Shown here: positions 13,240 to 26,313 of the stretch, in pieces
Layout: each line of letters starts with the position of its first letter
Position numbering within the stretch: position 1 is the first letter of the stretch
From: Strix aluco
Lineage: Eukaryota; Chordata; Aves; Strigiformes; Strigidae
DNA length: 64,000 bases
Reading direction: 5' to 3'
NCBI RefSeq assembly: GCF_031877795.1
Contig: NC_133935.1
Location: 54,007,330-54,071,329, forward strand
Notes under the pieces: model-generated
Database searches by the model: none
Told to the model about the DNA's origin: nothing
What the model saw: the letters and a program-made list of their open reading frames with translations, nothing else
Translations under genes and position numbers: made by a program

Positions 13240-13765
13240 TTAAGGACTGACTACACATCACTTCTGACAGATATTTCTCAAACTTGTTTTTAAAAGTTTC
13301 AGCATCAATCTTTACCATGTTCAGGTAACCACTTTCCACATTTCACTATCCTTTCTCTGAGAAAGTATTTCCTAATACCTTTTTCTACTGAAACTTCTTA
13401 CCTAAACTTTTTTTTTAAATGTAAACACATTAATTCTTGTCTTAGCAACAGTGGATGTGTAACCATACCACATTGCCTATGGTTCTGCAGTAACCTTTTA
13501 CTTGTTTGAAGATTATCACCATATTTTCCTTCACTCCTCAGAGAAAAGTGAATAGCTTGATTTCTGTGTCTTTCCTCATAAGTATACCTCTGATCATTCC
13601 CATGGACTAGGAAATAGTGATCTCCAATTGATCTCTGTATTTCTTTATTTCAAGTGTTTAACATTGCAGACACTGTTCCAGCAGAGAGTTCAAGGGAAGG
13701 ATCATCTCACCTCTGACATACACCCCTCCTTGGCCCTGCTCCCATTACAACACTGCTTTTCCCCC
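13240..13765 (-). mobile_element. Ancient, degraded CR1 relic
   Basis: Read on the minus strand, this stretch matches the order of words in old CR1 elements, namely the region from the mid RT domain to the 3' part of ORF2. Visible plus-strand landmarks are the pyrimidine-rich CTTTCCTCATAAG (13571-13583), corresponding to the YEER/LRELG region, the AGAAAGTATTTCCTAATA stretch near 13360-13377, corresponding to the RKKFF region, and the stretch near 13680-13715 corresponding to the SRSREVI region. No frame is open. The divergence is far greater than in the three younger copies, so this is an old insertion. Identification rests on remembered family consensus rather than alignment, and the edges are approximate. 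Confidence 0.6.
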
Positions 13766-16700
13766 AGCAGCTGGGTGCAGATTTTTACTTGGCATCTTAC
13801 CTTTTAACTCACTTAACAAGAGAGCCTTTCCAATGAAAAACACCACCTCCCCCTGATGCTGATCACTGCTTCCAAGAAGGGATTAATGGTTGTGGCCATT
13901 CTGCACTACAGAGAGATTTGAAGGCTTTACCACTGCAGTAGTTCATTCACTAAACCACTAGCTCCCCACACACCATCAATGTAGGAGACAGATTTCAAGC
14001 TTTGATCGGGGAATTTTCATGTGCCAGAATTCACAGGGATATAAACAAATTCGGAGCTGGCTGATCGTCTTCTGCTTAAAAATACTAAGGGTGCAGCCTT
14101 CAACCTGCAGCACGGGGCAGTGCAGCTGAATGGCTCCAGGTAGGGTCAGGGGCCACACCACATGCAAAGCCTATGCTGAGCTGCCAGCCATGCTGCGTAG
14201 ACCAGGTTGTTCAGCCCTGCCGGTGGTACAGCACATGTACATCTCCCACTTCTCTGGGTTTTGTCTGTGCAGTTCTCCCTTTTCTGCACTCCTTTTAGCT
14301 GCCCAGTAAACCAAGGAAAAGTATCACTAATATGCATGCACAATGTAAGAAGCACCTATGTCACTGAAATTAAGTGACCATCCACACACAAAATAAAAAA
14401 TATTTAAAAAAAAAGAAAAAAGAAAGGAAAAAAAGGCTTTTCCTATACAAGACAAAATGAGAAACCCTCCCTGTAGTTGTGGAGGAACAGCTTATCAGTG
14501 GAGAGCTGATTCTTTTATGCATGTTGAAGGTTTCACATTTAAAAAGTGGCTAATGACTCTTTACTACATCTCTCTACAAGTAGTTGAATTGTGTTTCTGC
14601 TTTTGTTACAAGCAAAGGGACCAGTTCAGAAAAACTTTCCATATTAGACCTCTAGTGAAACCAGAGGAAAGAACTCCTACTATTGTGCAAATCAGTAAAC
14701 CCTGTCAGTCTTCAGACATGCAGCACCTCCAAGGAAGAAATCTCGTAGACATGGTAAGGTCTGGGCCTATGCTACACCCATTATCTCAGTCATTACAAAA
14801 AGGCAACCTCACCACATAACATTTGAGAACCAAAAGCAAATATATTTCACCGAGAGTATTCCCCCACCCTTTTATCTAACAATCACCACTGTTAAAATGT
14901 TTAACCACTGTCACAGAGTTTTCATTTCCAGAGCCCTTTACAGATATTAGCAATGGAGGTGGAGACTGCAGTAAGGAAGAAACACAAAGCACATCTGCAG
15001 AAGTGAGGAGAGCTCCCTCTCAGAAGCCTTTCACCTATCATATGATACCTTCTGGTTAAGTGATCGCCTCTGATTTGTTGAATCAGAGTCTTAATCATGT
15101 ATTTGGCATCAAGCAAAGGAACTACCAGCAATATTAACAGGGTTATCCAGGACTGGGAGTGGAAGTCCCCATTGTTTAAAGCAAGAGTTAGACAGTATTA
15201 CCACATGATCCCCTCATTCAGAGTCTTTGAATTGTTATGAAAACATTTTTAAAGCAATATTTGCCACAGGGTACTCACTCATGTTATATCTGTTTTACCC
15301 CTCCTCTTTTCATCTGTGAGCACCTCATTACCAGTGGATAATACTGATGCTGTAATACCACTTTCCCTTGGGAACAAAATAATAATCATCTGTGTCATTC
15401 GAGAAGGATCCTGCTTGGGCCTTTATGTGCAGGAATGCACAGCTATAAAGCATGCCTAACAAAAACATTTGATTTTGTTCTGTTCTCTGTTCAAGAAATA
15501 CAGGTACAATGTGTGATCATTTGTTTCTAGTAAGGGGTTCTGAATACTCTTTTGTCTGCACAAAGAGCAAATGCATCTGCCCATTAAGACAGAAAATAAA
15601 CTAAAGAAACCAGTAAATGCAACAACAGTGCTGTTGCTATTAATATATTTCTATTTGTCTGTAGATTGTGGTAAGTATTTCTTTCATTAGATTCATGATT
15701 CAGCTCTGTATTTTCTTCTCCCTAGAATACAACTTACTAGGACTTATGCTGTAATACGTTTTATCAGAAGATGACCTGTTCAAAAAACCAGATCAAGAAG
15801 TCAAGGATAGGGTGAAAAAGAGCACAGAAGGAAAGACTGCAACTGTCAGCAAATGTGCCAAAATCTTTGTACACAACATACTTGTCTGTATTTTAGGGGA
15901 ATTTCTCAAATAAGTATTTCAGATTTGGGCTTGGCAGATACCATTAGTGGAAAGGAGGAGATAAAACATGTCTAAGATCTACAGAGGTAAATGATGAGCC
16001 CCAATCCTGTTTAAGGAACTCTGATTCTGTTTCCTTTGCCTGAAACACAACTGTCCCTCAAACCCCCTAAAGCAGACCCTTGTGTATTGTATTTTTCAGC
16101 TGTGGAAGATTTAAGTTAAATTCCCTCCACTCTCCCAAGTTATTATCAAAACCTTCATCAAGAATATTTAGACAAAAGAATAATGCCTTTGCAGAGCAAT
16201 GCCTTTGCAGAATCCCAGCCACAGATTTTCTTGCAGGCTGCAGGCTTCACAGCCATGTTGCAAGTTCCCCATCAGCAGGATGAAACATCACTCAGCTCCG
16301 ACTGCAACAGAGTACCTCCATTGCTTCACATCTGCTTTTTTAGGAAGGCAATCTCCACTCCAAATCTTAAAATTGTTCTGGTTTTGTTTTGCTTTTGAGA
16401 TCAATGAACTTCAGAGAAATATAAAGGTAACCCTCAAATACTAACACAGCCTAAGCTTATATTCAAAATGGGAGTGCTCTTCTGCAAGAAAACAGGACGT
16501 TTCACACTGTTGCCTGTCCTGGCTCTATTTCCCAAAACGTGCACAAAAAAGACTCCAAAGGAGTGTCCAGCACACCTAAGCTCTGCCGCCAGACAAGAGA
16601 GTGAAGGTCACCTCCCTGAGCCAACTGAAGGAGGATAATGGCAGAGTGGAACAATCTGAACCAAAAGTATTTTTAAACTTTATCATCAGGGGAGTTAAAA

Positions 16701-17449
16701 CACTGTACTTAATGCTAGCTGCTGTCAAGATTAACTATAGTATCGTGGGAAAAAAGGGCTAAAGTCACGTAATTACATGCACTTTGATGTTTATTAAGAA
16801 CAGCTACTCTTGTAAAATTATAATGCTGCATTCACAGATTAGAGTTTAAGTTCTGTCAGCACTTTTGTTGTAATATTTAGTGAGATTGGTCATTTTGTTA
16901 ATGAAACATACAATTGGATTATGCTTTTTGAAAATGCTTTACATAGAGACCTTTTAACTTACAAGTATATGACTGAGTTGATGTTATACATAAATGTTAA
17001 CTCTATCCACAACAATGACTCTCACTCTTGTGTACCAGGGGTGCATGTACACACACATTTTATCTTTTGACAGATAAGTGTACTTCTACTTTTATGTAAG
17101 GCTCTATGTTTACAGGAGGTGAGAATCCCACTTTACTTGGAAATGACAGGAAGTGTCAAAAAATAATTTCATCCTCCGTGGCTGGACTGGACAAATTTGC
17201 CGAGAGTGGTTTATACTGTGTGCTTATGAGAGAGAAAAGAAAGAGAGAGATGGACAAAGAAAAAGCATCCTTCCATAAATTCTCATCAGTACAAAGATAC
17301 ATCTAGAGAAGGGGGCAAAAATAACTATTCCTTCAGTTTACTTCTCCTGGACCAGAAGCTACAGTGACTAGGTAACTTAGTTGTGCTCGGTATATACTAA
17401 CCCCTGCTGTCATCATACATGGGTGCTTTCCAAGACTTTGAATATTCAT
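13766..17449. other. Noncoding DNA, no gene seen
   Basis: An A-rich tract lies near 14396-14435. An open frame of 120 codons at 14457-14819 (plus) has no recognisable domain. A short direct duplication lies at 16182-16213. Conserved noncoding elements could be present but cannot be recognised without alignment. Confidence 0.55.
16182..16213. repeat. 16-bp tandem duplication
   Basis: The word AATGCCTTTGCAGA occurs twice in succession with a 16-base period, and 14 of 16 positions match. It looks like a local slippage duplication with no apparent function. Confidence 0.85.
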
Positions 17450-17530
17450 TACACAACATCCTGGAGAGGCAGAAAATGTTGTTATTATTATTTTCTGGAT
17501 GGAGACTGAAGCAGAGCAAAAGAAAGGGCC
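17450..17530 (-). mobile_element. Possible MIR-type (CORE) SINE relic
   Basis: The stretch TTATTATTTTCTGGATGG followed by GACTGAAGCAGAGCA (about 17481-17519) resembles the reverse complement of the MIR 3' part, whose usual reading is attattttacagatgaggaaactgaggcacagag. The resemblance covers only about 45 bases, and the tRNA-derived head is not visible. MIR-type fragments are ancient in amniotes and rare but present in birds. The call is from remembered consensus and could be coincidence. Confidence 0.35.
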
Positions 17531-17541
17531 TAATCTGAATG

Positions 17542-17557
17542 AATAAATAAATAAATA
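17542..17557. repeat. (AATA)4 microsatellite
   Basis: Four AATA units lie immediately downstream of the possible MIR relic. This is an ordinary short simple repeat. Confidence 0.9.
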
Positions 17558-17559
17558 GG

Positions 17560-20500
17560 CACTTAGAGCAATTTAGTAGAAATTTGGGTGTGCAAGTTCA
17601 AGCAAGTGATCCGTAAGATCTCCACCCAGCTGCTTAAGCTGTGGGGTGTCCAAGTTCTCATCAGTCAAATGAGGCTCAGGCTCTTGTGCATTTTCTGAGC
17701 ACCTCCAAACTCTGCCTGTAGACTGGGTTAAACCTAGTTCAGAACACAGCAATTGTGAGCACAGAATGGGACACCAAGTTCAACCACCTTCCCTATTCTT
17801 GCCAGTTACAGACACAGCACTCTCACCTGTCACCTCCTGCCTTAAAAATTGCACTACTGGGGAGAGAAAGCCAGAGATGAATTCGCACTTTAGAGCTGGG
17901 CTGCTGTTCAGAAAGGAGGAATACAATATTCAGAGCAAGTATAAGGCCAAAAAAGAGGACAGCAGTCCAGTACTGAGTCCTAGGTTCATGCCCCTGTGCC
18001 CTGTTCTGGTTAATATATGTATAAATGATAAATTTAAGAAGTGGTATCTGAGATGAATAGTTAGCTGCACTGCTCTGGACTGTTCTCCAGAGCTAGATTT
18101 TTTAAGCTGAGTACAGGTATCTACACCAACTTCTGCTTGGAGCACAGTCATAACATTTAGAAAAGGAATGAATAGGAATGCATGGCTAAAGGTAGCCCTG
18201 GTGAAGTAAATGGAAGAAAACAGAAGGGTGGCTAACATCTGTGCAATTACCAGTCTGAATGTCACTGCTGTTGAGAAAATCGTATTCTGCAAGGTAGCCA
18301 GAGATGCAGGGTAGTGCAGGATTATAATTTATTTTATTGTCTTGTAGACAATGTTGACAAGGAAAAGTGGATGTTTTCTAATTATTACAGGCAAAAACTT
18401 TTCAAACTTCTATAAAAATAGTACTAGAAACTGACAAAAAGGGGATTTTCATTTGGATTTCACACTTGTTCACTATTAATTAATGGCATCTTTATTGGTC
18501 ACTTTAGTGGAGCAGGAAGTCAGGCATCAAATCTGATTACATATCCAGCCTGGAATTAATTCCCCTGCAAGTCACAATAGAGAGACCAATGGGGCAACAC
18601 AAAGTAAATTGTCTGTCATACCTCACCCATCACAGTGGTAATTTTATTGTTTAGAACTGCCAGTTTGTAAGCACCACATTCAGGATACATCTTCATTTTT
18701 AAAAAAATCCCAGTCCCAAAGGTCATCCAGCTGCAACAGCTATACTGACAGATGAGCACTGTTTACATTCCTCCAGCAGAATGAGATAATACAAGAATGT
18801 CAAAAATTCAGCCAAATCTGCTGAAGAAAATTCTCTCCTTTACAAAACATCTGAATTCTGAGCAATGGGATTTTCCACAACTGTAGAGTGCCATTTTCCA
18901 ATTTCTACACTTTCAAGTGATCTATTGGCCGGTCTTACACAACTATAAACACAGCAGTACTTTTTTTAAATGACATCCTTTTAGCCGGATATTTTGTTAA
19001 TCTCTTGTTCAGTTTCCTGGGCAGCAACTCCAAAGAATAATAGTTGAGTTGGAAAAGTACTTCATTTTGACATGAAAGACTTGTGATTCTCTTCCGACTG
19101 AATGAAGAGAGCAAGTACAGTAGTTTTCTCACAATACAGTACCCTGCTTTAAAAACACACACACACCATTTTCCCCTTTACCCTCATCTCTTCAGCTTGT
19201 TCTTCAAAAGAATGTTCATATTATTATCCAATGTGTTGATATTCCGGTTTAAATCATAAATGTTTGGGAACAAAGAGTCCCAGCAAGAATGATACTCCAA
19301 AAGGCAACACTTAATTTCAATTTGTGATACAGCTTCAATACAAGCATTTCTATATGAGGCATTTCTTTGGTTTTCTTTCTTTTTTTTTTTTTTTATGAGA
19401 TAATATTAAAAGCTGGCAAAACAGAACAATGAGCAATTATTTCTTTAGATTAATAAAATCTTACATAAGAGGCAAATCCTGCCCTTGCTGCTTTGTCTTT
19501 AATGGAAGTCAGATCTGGCATTTGATGTACATCCTGTGCTCTGAGCACAAGAGTGCAAAAATTGAAATACACAACCCAAAACAATATTAAGGACTGCCTA
19601 TCCCACATCACAGATGAATATCTAGCAGCCTACACAAGAACAATTAAACCTGAATTCCTAAATGGAGATCAGATGGCACAGGAGATTACAAACATAATAT
19701 GGGTCATTTCATCTCTAGTTTACTGGTTTACGTACAGTCCGAGCGAGTATAGAACAAAAAAGTCGTTAGCAGCAGACATCTGCTGGTAGACAAATGAGCC
19801 GATCTTGATCCAGCTTCTTCTGGACACACAGATAAATTGGGACAGAGGAGAGGTGAGGAAGAGAAGTGGCAGGGGAAGCACCACAACATGTATACAGCTA
19901 GAAACCTTCCAGCCTCTCAGAGAAGTCTAGCACTGATCTCTTGATCCCTAGTGGCCCCACCAGAAGTTGACAGGCAAAACACCACAGGAATGACAGCAGC
20001 ACTTTACTAGGAATTTCAGTCTCCAATGCTTTAAGTGTTTTTTTACAAGCAAGTCTATTTTTAGAAAAGGATTTTTAAAGTTACATAATAAATAGCTTTC
20101 GTATATTAGAAGGAAGCCAGAAATTATTCTGTTTAAGTGCACATGTTGTTTCACAAGAAGACAGGCTTTCAGACACTTCATCAGGATTGTCATCACATAT
20201 CATGGCACTGATTTACATTTAAAGTGGGAAAGGAAGGATTTTGCTCTCTAAATCTAGGCTCTACCATAAATAGGCATGACTTAGGTGAGAGCCAGATTTC
20301 AACTTTCACTGCTAGGCCAGCAAGCTACAGGCAAGAACAAAAGATATGTGACATGCTGGGGAAGACAGATACTCCTCAAGAAAGTCAGCATTAATAAGTG
20401 CTTCTTCAGAGAGCCTCTTTCCTGGGAATGTGGATGAACACTTTCAGGCTTTGCTGACAATGAAGTAATGCACACAGATATGGAGGATATGGACGATATG

Positions 20501-22169
20501 ATGATACACCACCACTCAAAGCAACAGATCTCAATGAGAGCTAATAGCATGAATCCTAAAAATTAGAAAAGTCTACGGAGGAATGAGATGCTCCATATTA
20601 TAAGCTCCTTTTCTTTTCTTCCACCTACATTTTTTAAAAAATTCATAAAAAGATTACTAAATTGCTATATTATTTTTAAATCTCAAAGATTAGGCAAATA
20701 ACACAATCTATAGTTAATTTGCAAAGTATTAATTTTGCCTTTCCCAGATAATCGAAGCCAGGCAGCATGGTTGTAAAGTCCAAGCAGAAACAAACTTAGA
20801 GCAAAAATAGCAAAAATTTAACATCAGACAATAGCAAGACATTATTTCTATTTTAGGAATAATTATTTGAACTAAAAATTCAGGTGATTTCTAAAATGTG
20901 AAAACATCTGTTCAGGAACCTCAATATAAATTAAGTCATCCCAATATATACAAAGGATAAATAAAATTACAAATAAGCCAAATACTCTTTATTGGTTTAG
21001 TCAGTTCCATTCCAAATTTTAAACAAGGAAAACAGATCCAGAGTTTGGAGGAGAAGTTACAAATATGTTTCAGGTCCCTTAAAATATTGCTGTTAAAGAG
21101 AGGATGCAGGAACATTATGACTGATAAGTTAGACTTTATTGTTCAGTTTTAATTAGAATTTAGGTTGATGAAATGCATACAGGTCAGTAACATGTAAACT
21201 AAATGAGATAATCAAAAGTCACACATAACAGATCTTTATTATTATATTCATCATCCCTCCAGTTTAATGAACTGTTGGCCATGTTCCACAGAGGTGCAGA
21301 GGTTCTTCAGGGACACAGCACAGGACACTGACACTTCTTATTAAATAATCAACTTCTGGGGACATTTTTAAAGTAGTAAAAACCACCATTATTTTTATAC
21401 CTGTAACAAGTTAGAAGAACGAACTATTCCTTTGTTCCAGCCCAAGGGAAAGCATTAGACATAATACATGTTGTGGTGGGTACTGTTACATTTTGTTACA
21501 AGCTAAATCAAGTTTAAAACCACTGTTTAAACAATAGCTCAGTTGTCTTAGTATTAATCAGGCTTTTTCCTTTTAAAACAGATCTTATTCCATTTTCTGT
21601 TTGTTTGTTCCTTTGCTATGATAGTAAACACTTGAGTCTCAGTTCAGAGCACTCCTCTTAGTAATGTTATGAACTATAAACGAAGTTGATGTTACACAAA
21701 ATTTGTCAGATAGGAAAACTTGGTTGTTACAACAGGCTTTGCCTACCATATGCTTTGCATGTTTGCATCAAAAGGAATCAGTTCTTTTCGGTCCTTATTT
21801 TCTTTATGCAGTTCAGCAACATTCCTTAACACTTAGCATTGCAAGATTTTTAAGGGTGATATAGCACAATTTGGGGATTGATGGGAAGACTGACTGTCTA
21901 ATTCAAGTTTAATTTTCATTTATTTTTCTAATTATCCTCGGCTGAAATGCACCGGTCACTATTTTCAGCTGGTTTGGGCTGTTCTGTCAGCAGCTGATCT
22001 AGTAGAGAAAGAGCAGAAATGAGAAGCGTGAGGAGACCAGACCCACTGTCTGTTCCACAGAAAAACACCATATCTGGATTTTAACCTTTTTCCTGCCTTC
22101 TGATCATCAGCTTTTTCTGCACAAACTATTGGTACATTCTGTTTCTTGAAGACATCTGCAGAGTATAGC
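17560..22169. other. Noncoding DNA, no gene seen
   Basis: The stretch holds an (AC)6 run at 19155-19166 and a T run at 19380-19394. Open frames are short and unrecognised. A minus-strand ORF at 21965-22174 is discussed as a weak exon candidate. An AATAAAG word on the minus strand near 21230-21240 could be a polyadenylation signal, but no coding sequence supports it. Confidence 0.55.
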
Positions 22170-23190
22170 CACAAGGTGGATTAGAGAGGCCCAGATGACA
22201 CCACCTCTGAAGAAGTTTGAGGAGCAGCAGGCGGGGCGGGTGGGAATGTGCCTCCCCAGAAAGGGCCAGTGCCCTTCTCCTGCTCCTCTCCCCTCTGCCT
22301 GCATGGACCCATAAACTCTGTTTATGCCAGCACCAGTACTTGTGGTGAGCCAGACCCGACCTGGCAGAAGGAAAATCCAAGGGATGTACCTATGGTCAGT
22401 ATAGAAAGGCTGAAAACAAGAGCCAAAACAAAGCATGATGGGGGGGAATGCAGGACCATGGTTCTCAGCAAGCACAGCCTTGATTCTGCCTTGAACCTCA
22501 TCCTTGGGTGGAATAGCCCAAGAATGCATCTGGGACATACCCACAAGTAGGAGAGAGCACAGTCTTGGCTGGGATGCAGCAGTCATTTTGCTGTGTGTCT
22601 CCATAAACAGGTTGCAGACTGTGCCGGCTCCAGCTGCCAGACTCCACCAGCCCAGTCGGACCCAGGATGAGGAAGGTGCCAGGCAACAGACAGTGAGCCA
22701 CAGATGCTGCCCATGTTCCCTGGTATAAGTGGGGACTTGATCTGACTAGAGTTTAAGTTATTTATACCAACAAAGAGTTTGTCCCATCAATGCTGTATTT
22801 TATAACCAGCTATGTGGCTTCTGTTGGCCAGTAATGTCTCGCGCAGTGCTGGACGGCGCTGCTCCCAAATAACTCAACTCCGGTTTCACATTCCTCACCT
22901 CCTCGTTCGTGCTGCCCAGTGGTTTATTTTACAGATTCCCTGGCCTCGAGAGGCTGCTATCATGTTCCTCCACCCTGGCCACAGCCCTGCCTCCCTATCC
23001 CCTCTTAATAGGGCCTTTGTCTGCTGCCACGTGGGGGTCAGCAGTGGCACCTGGGAGCAGCTCTTGCCTGCAGATCTGCTGCCAGCCTCCCCGGGCCCTC
23101 CTCTGAGAGCCACCAGCCCTGATCTGCTCCACACACAGCCCTCAGCAACAGGAAAAACAAAACATGAGCTATCGCACAAGGCCAGTGAAG
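22170..23190. other. GC-rich block with overlapping chance-like open frames
   Basis: GC content rises clearly above the surroundings. Several overlapping open frames run through on both strands, the longest being 22812-23384 plus (190 codons) and 22107-22604 minus (165 codons). Neither translation shows a domain, signal peptide or membrane segment that I recognise. Overlapping frames on both strands are what a stop-poor, GC-rich region gives by chance. A CpG cluster lies at 22838-22911 (about seven CpG in about 75 bases). Confidence 0.5.
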
Positions 23191-24095
23191 CAAAGCCCCA
23201 AGTCCCTTCTTCACCTATGGTGTGTTTTTGCTGCAGTCTTGCACATTCCCAGGAGGAAATTAATACTCCAGAACAACGCAGCTCATTCCTTCAGGCCAGT
23301 CTGGCTGGAGAAGAATTCCTGTTCTTCACTTTAATCCCAGACCATCTGCCCATTTCTGTTAAAAAAATATACCATTTCAGTTAATCTCACAAAATTGCAA
23401 ATCCAAGATTACATGAATTAATCCCGTAAAGTGGTTTACAGCAATCAAACTACATCACAGGCACAGTGTGAAAGTGACAGTTATTTCTTAAGCCCTTTCC
23501 CAGTTGTATCTTAAGTACAGGGCAGGTAAATGAGAAAGGCACCTCTGCCAACAGGCTTTCCAAAAGATGACACTTTCTATCCAGCAATTACTGTAATGAG
23601 GCTCTAATCCTCCATTAGCATTGCCACAGGCTCCTGGGGATTCGAATCAATAACATGAGCCCCAGGTTGATCCAGGGCCGAATTCTGAGCTGCCCCCATA
23701 GCTGGAGACAATGCATGGGATTTTGCCAGCACAGCACACACAACTTGCCATTGCCACTCATTCAAAACACCCAGAGAGGGTGCATGGCCACCCAGTTCAC
23801 TAATTACTGCTTCCAAATTCAGGTCACATGCCAGGGCACAAATCTCTGGAGGAGTGAAAGCAACAACTGAGTACAATAGGGTTGAACCCATCATGAATAG
23901 AGACCTAATAGGTAAATATTTGTGTACCTGTACCTTTCTTAAAGGCTGTATTCAGCTCACTCTTCAAAGAGCAGGTTGAAAGAGCACTGCCTACCCTCTA
24001 TTTATTCCCGTTAGACTACTATTACCCATTTGGGCCAGAGTTTTTAGCTAATGTTCAAATTGTTTTTGCTGAGGAAACTGAAGATTGAATTGTGT

Positions 24096-24121
24096 ATAAA
24101 CAGGGTAGCAACCCTGTTTAT
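24096..24121. repeat. Perfect 11-bp inverted repeat, 4-base loop
   Basis: The arms ATAAACAGGGT (24096-24106) and ACCCTGTTTAT (24111-24121) are exact reverse complements around AGCA. As RNA or single-stranded DNA this would form an 11-pair stem with a tetraloop. Each arm includes a forkhead-like TAAACA/TGTTTA word. It is too short to be a microRNA precursor on its own. Confidence 0.9.
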
Positions 24122-26313
24122 TTACTGAAAATGGGCATTAAATTGTATTTCTCTTAATACAATCATCAAACAGTAAGAAGGAATTTCTTTGCTCTTTATT
24201 CCAACCTTTTATTCACCAGCCAGCACTTCACCCATAAAGCATGACCTTTTTTCTTGTTATTTTTTTTTTTCTCCTCTCAAGGCCCCATTATTGAAGCTCA
24301 TTTGACCGTTCTTGGCTTTCTCCAGTGGTCTCTGCCTGTTTTTGTGGTAACCTGGCTGCACTGCCTACACACTGTTTTATCCAGCCCACACCCAGACATA
24401 CCTTATTCCTCACTTCTAGCCCCTTCTGAAACCCTTGCAGTGATGCAGCTCACGTCCCAGGTGACCTTTGATGTATTGTGTCATGGCCATCAGCCTCTAC
24501 CATTTCAGGTTTTTTACATTTGTTCTAATGGAAAGGTGGCTTTTACAATCATCAGCTTCCAGGAGACATCAGACAGCTTCCACCCCAATGATATACTCTT
24601 TTCTGCAAGAACTCTGGAGTACTCTGGACACCCCAGGTCACTGCAATAATCAGACCAAGTCAGTCTCCCCACACAGCGCAACTGCTAAGCCCCATAGTCC
24701 CATATGGAAAATATCTGTTGCCACCATTTTACTCTAAAGCCCAGTTCCCAGGGGTGTAAATAAGGCACAGAAGGAGCGAAGGAAAAAGTTGTGTGGTTGC
24801 CCATTCCCTTCTGCCAGGTATCACATCACAGAGAGAAGGTCCTACCTGTGCCCACACATGCTGCGTGACAGCCACACAATATGAGTGGTGGCTGTGGCCA
24901 GCTGAAGCCAGGGACAGACAGCATGACACCTAGTTTCTGTGCACTGTTTCATCTTCCCTCCTGCTACAAGGGAAAGAGAAGCCACAGTACTTGCAGACCA
25001 CGCTCCTGCCCCTGTGGCACTGTGGAGGAAGGGGACTCTTGGGTACTTCAGTCCCTTAGTTTCCCAAAGATCCCATAATTGGAATGGCCTCTCTGTGGCA
25101 TCATCAGTCAGCTACTGATATTAGACAATATTGTTATCCTACTTTAAGACTGCTCCAAGACTCCAAAGACTACGTTAGCAAGAAAATAAGGGATTAGAAA
25201 CCAAATTCCTTTTAGAACAGCTAGACCATGTTTCAAGGGGCTTTAATAAAGCCCACATGGCATGCATTTTAATTGCAGATCTTCAGTGCAGTAAAAAAGG
25301 CTGAGAGGTGAGAGTTAATGCTTGTTTTGCATCCTGAAGAGAGATATTCGTTCAACCTCACCCCTCAGAAGCTACACCAATAAATTATGCTTCTTATGAA
25401 GTCTGCACAAAATACTCCTCTCAGCAGAATCAAAATGACACATTTTTTTAGATGGAAGGGAAAAGAAAATGAAAAGAAAATGCTGGATTTGTCAATACAC
25501 CACCAGATCTCTACTCCATCTAGTTCATTATCGTCAAGTAGTACTACCAATAAATATGTTACAGAAAAAAGATACACAAGACTGATGTAAAGATTCTGCT
25601 TCCCATCGAAGTTATCCTAACCATTAAGAACTGTAGGTTACTTCACAGCCTGACGTGTTTTCAGCACTCATTGCAACCATTTCTGAGGATATTTCTATAA
25701 GGCAACTGCCTAGCTGAACTTTCATGTGTTGAATGTTGCTTTCCGTTATTTTCTGAAGCACATGCAATGAGCTCCATTCTAATCACATATTGTAAGAAAA
25801 AGTTGCTGCTTGGCTATCCATCCCAAATTCAGCTACCTGGAAACTATATAACTTATGAATAAAGGAAGTACAAGTATTCTTGCTCACCCTTACTCAACAT
25901 ATTGCTTCTTTTAGGGCAACATACAGGCGGATTTCCATCAGTTAAAGCTGTTCATTACAGATATATTTTACTGCTGTATTTGATTCATTTTACACTTTGC
26001 TTTGTGCTTTCTCAGGCTGTAGCATATCTGTTCAGTCCCCAAAGCAGGCAGTGTGGAAAGTATATCTAACAAGGCAGAATTTCAGGCATATTCCTGAGAA
26101 ACTATGAAACAAAGTGTAGTACCTTGATAGCTTCTGTTATTGTTTGGACTTGATTTGAAAACGAAGTTAGCAATCTTTTGATCATATACACTGTACAACA
26201 TTATTGTACATCCATAAATACTATTTCCTGCCTTAAGAAACATCATGGGCTATTTTCCAGATGCATTGTATCACAATGGGCATGGCATCAAAAGACAAGA
26301 TCAACGAGTACAG

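Noticed and set aside
17990..18056. CR1-like words (VLVNICIND) at the end of a short plus-strand frame
   Set aside because: Only about 27 bases resemble the CR1 LFNIFIND block; flanking sequence does not continue the match.
22107..22604. 165-codon open frame on minus strand
   Set aside because: Same GC-rich block; translation without domain, probably chance.
22812..23384. 190-codon open frame on plus strand
   Set aside because: Overlaps frames on the other strand, in GC-rich sequence, with no domain or splice support.
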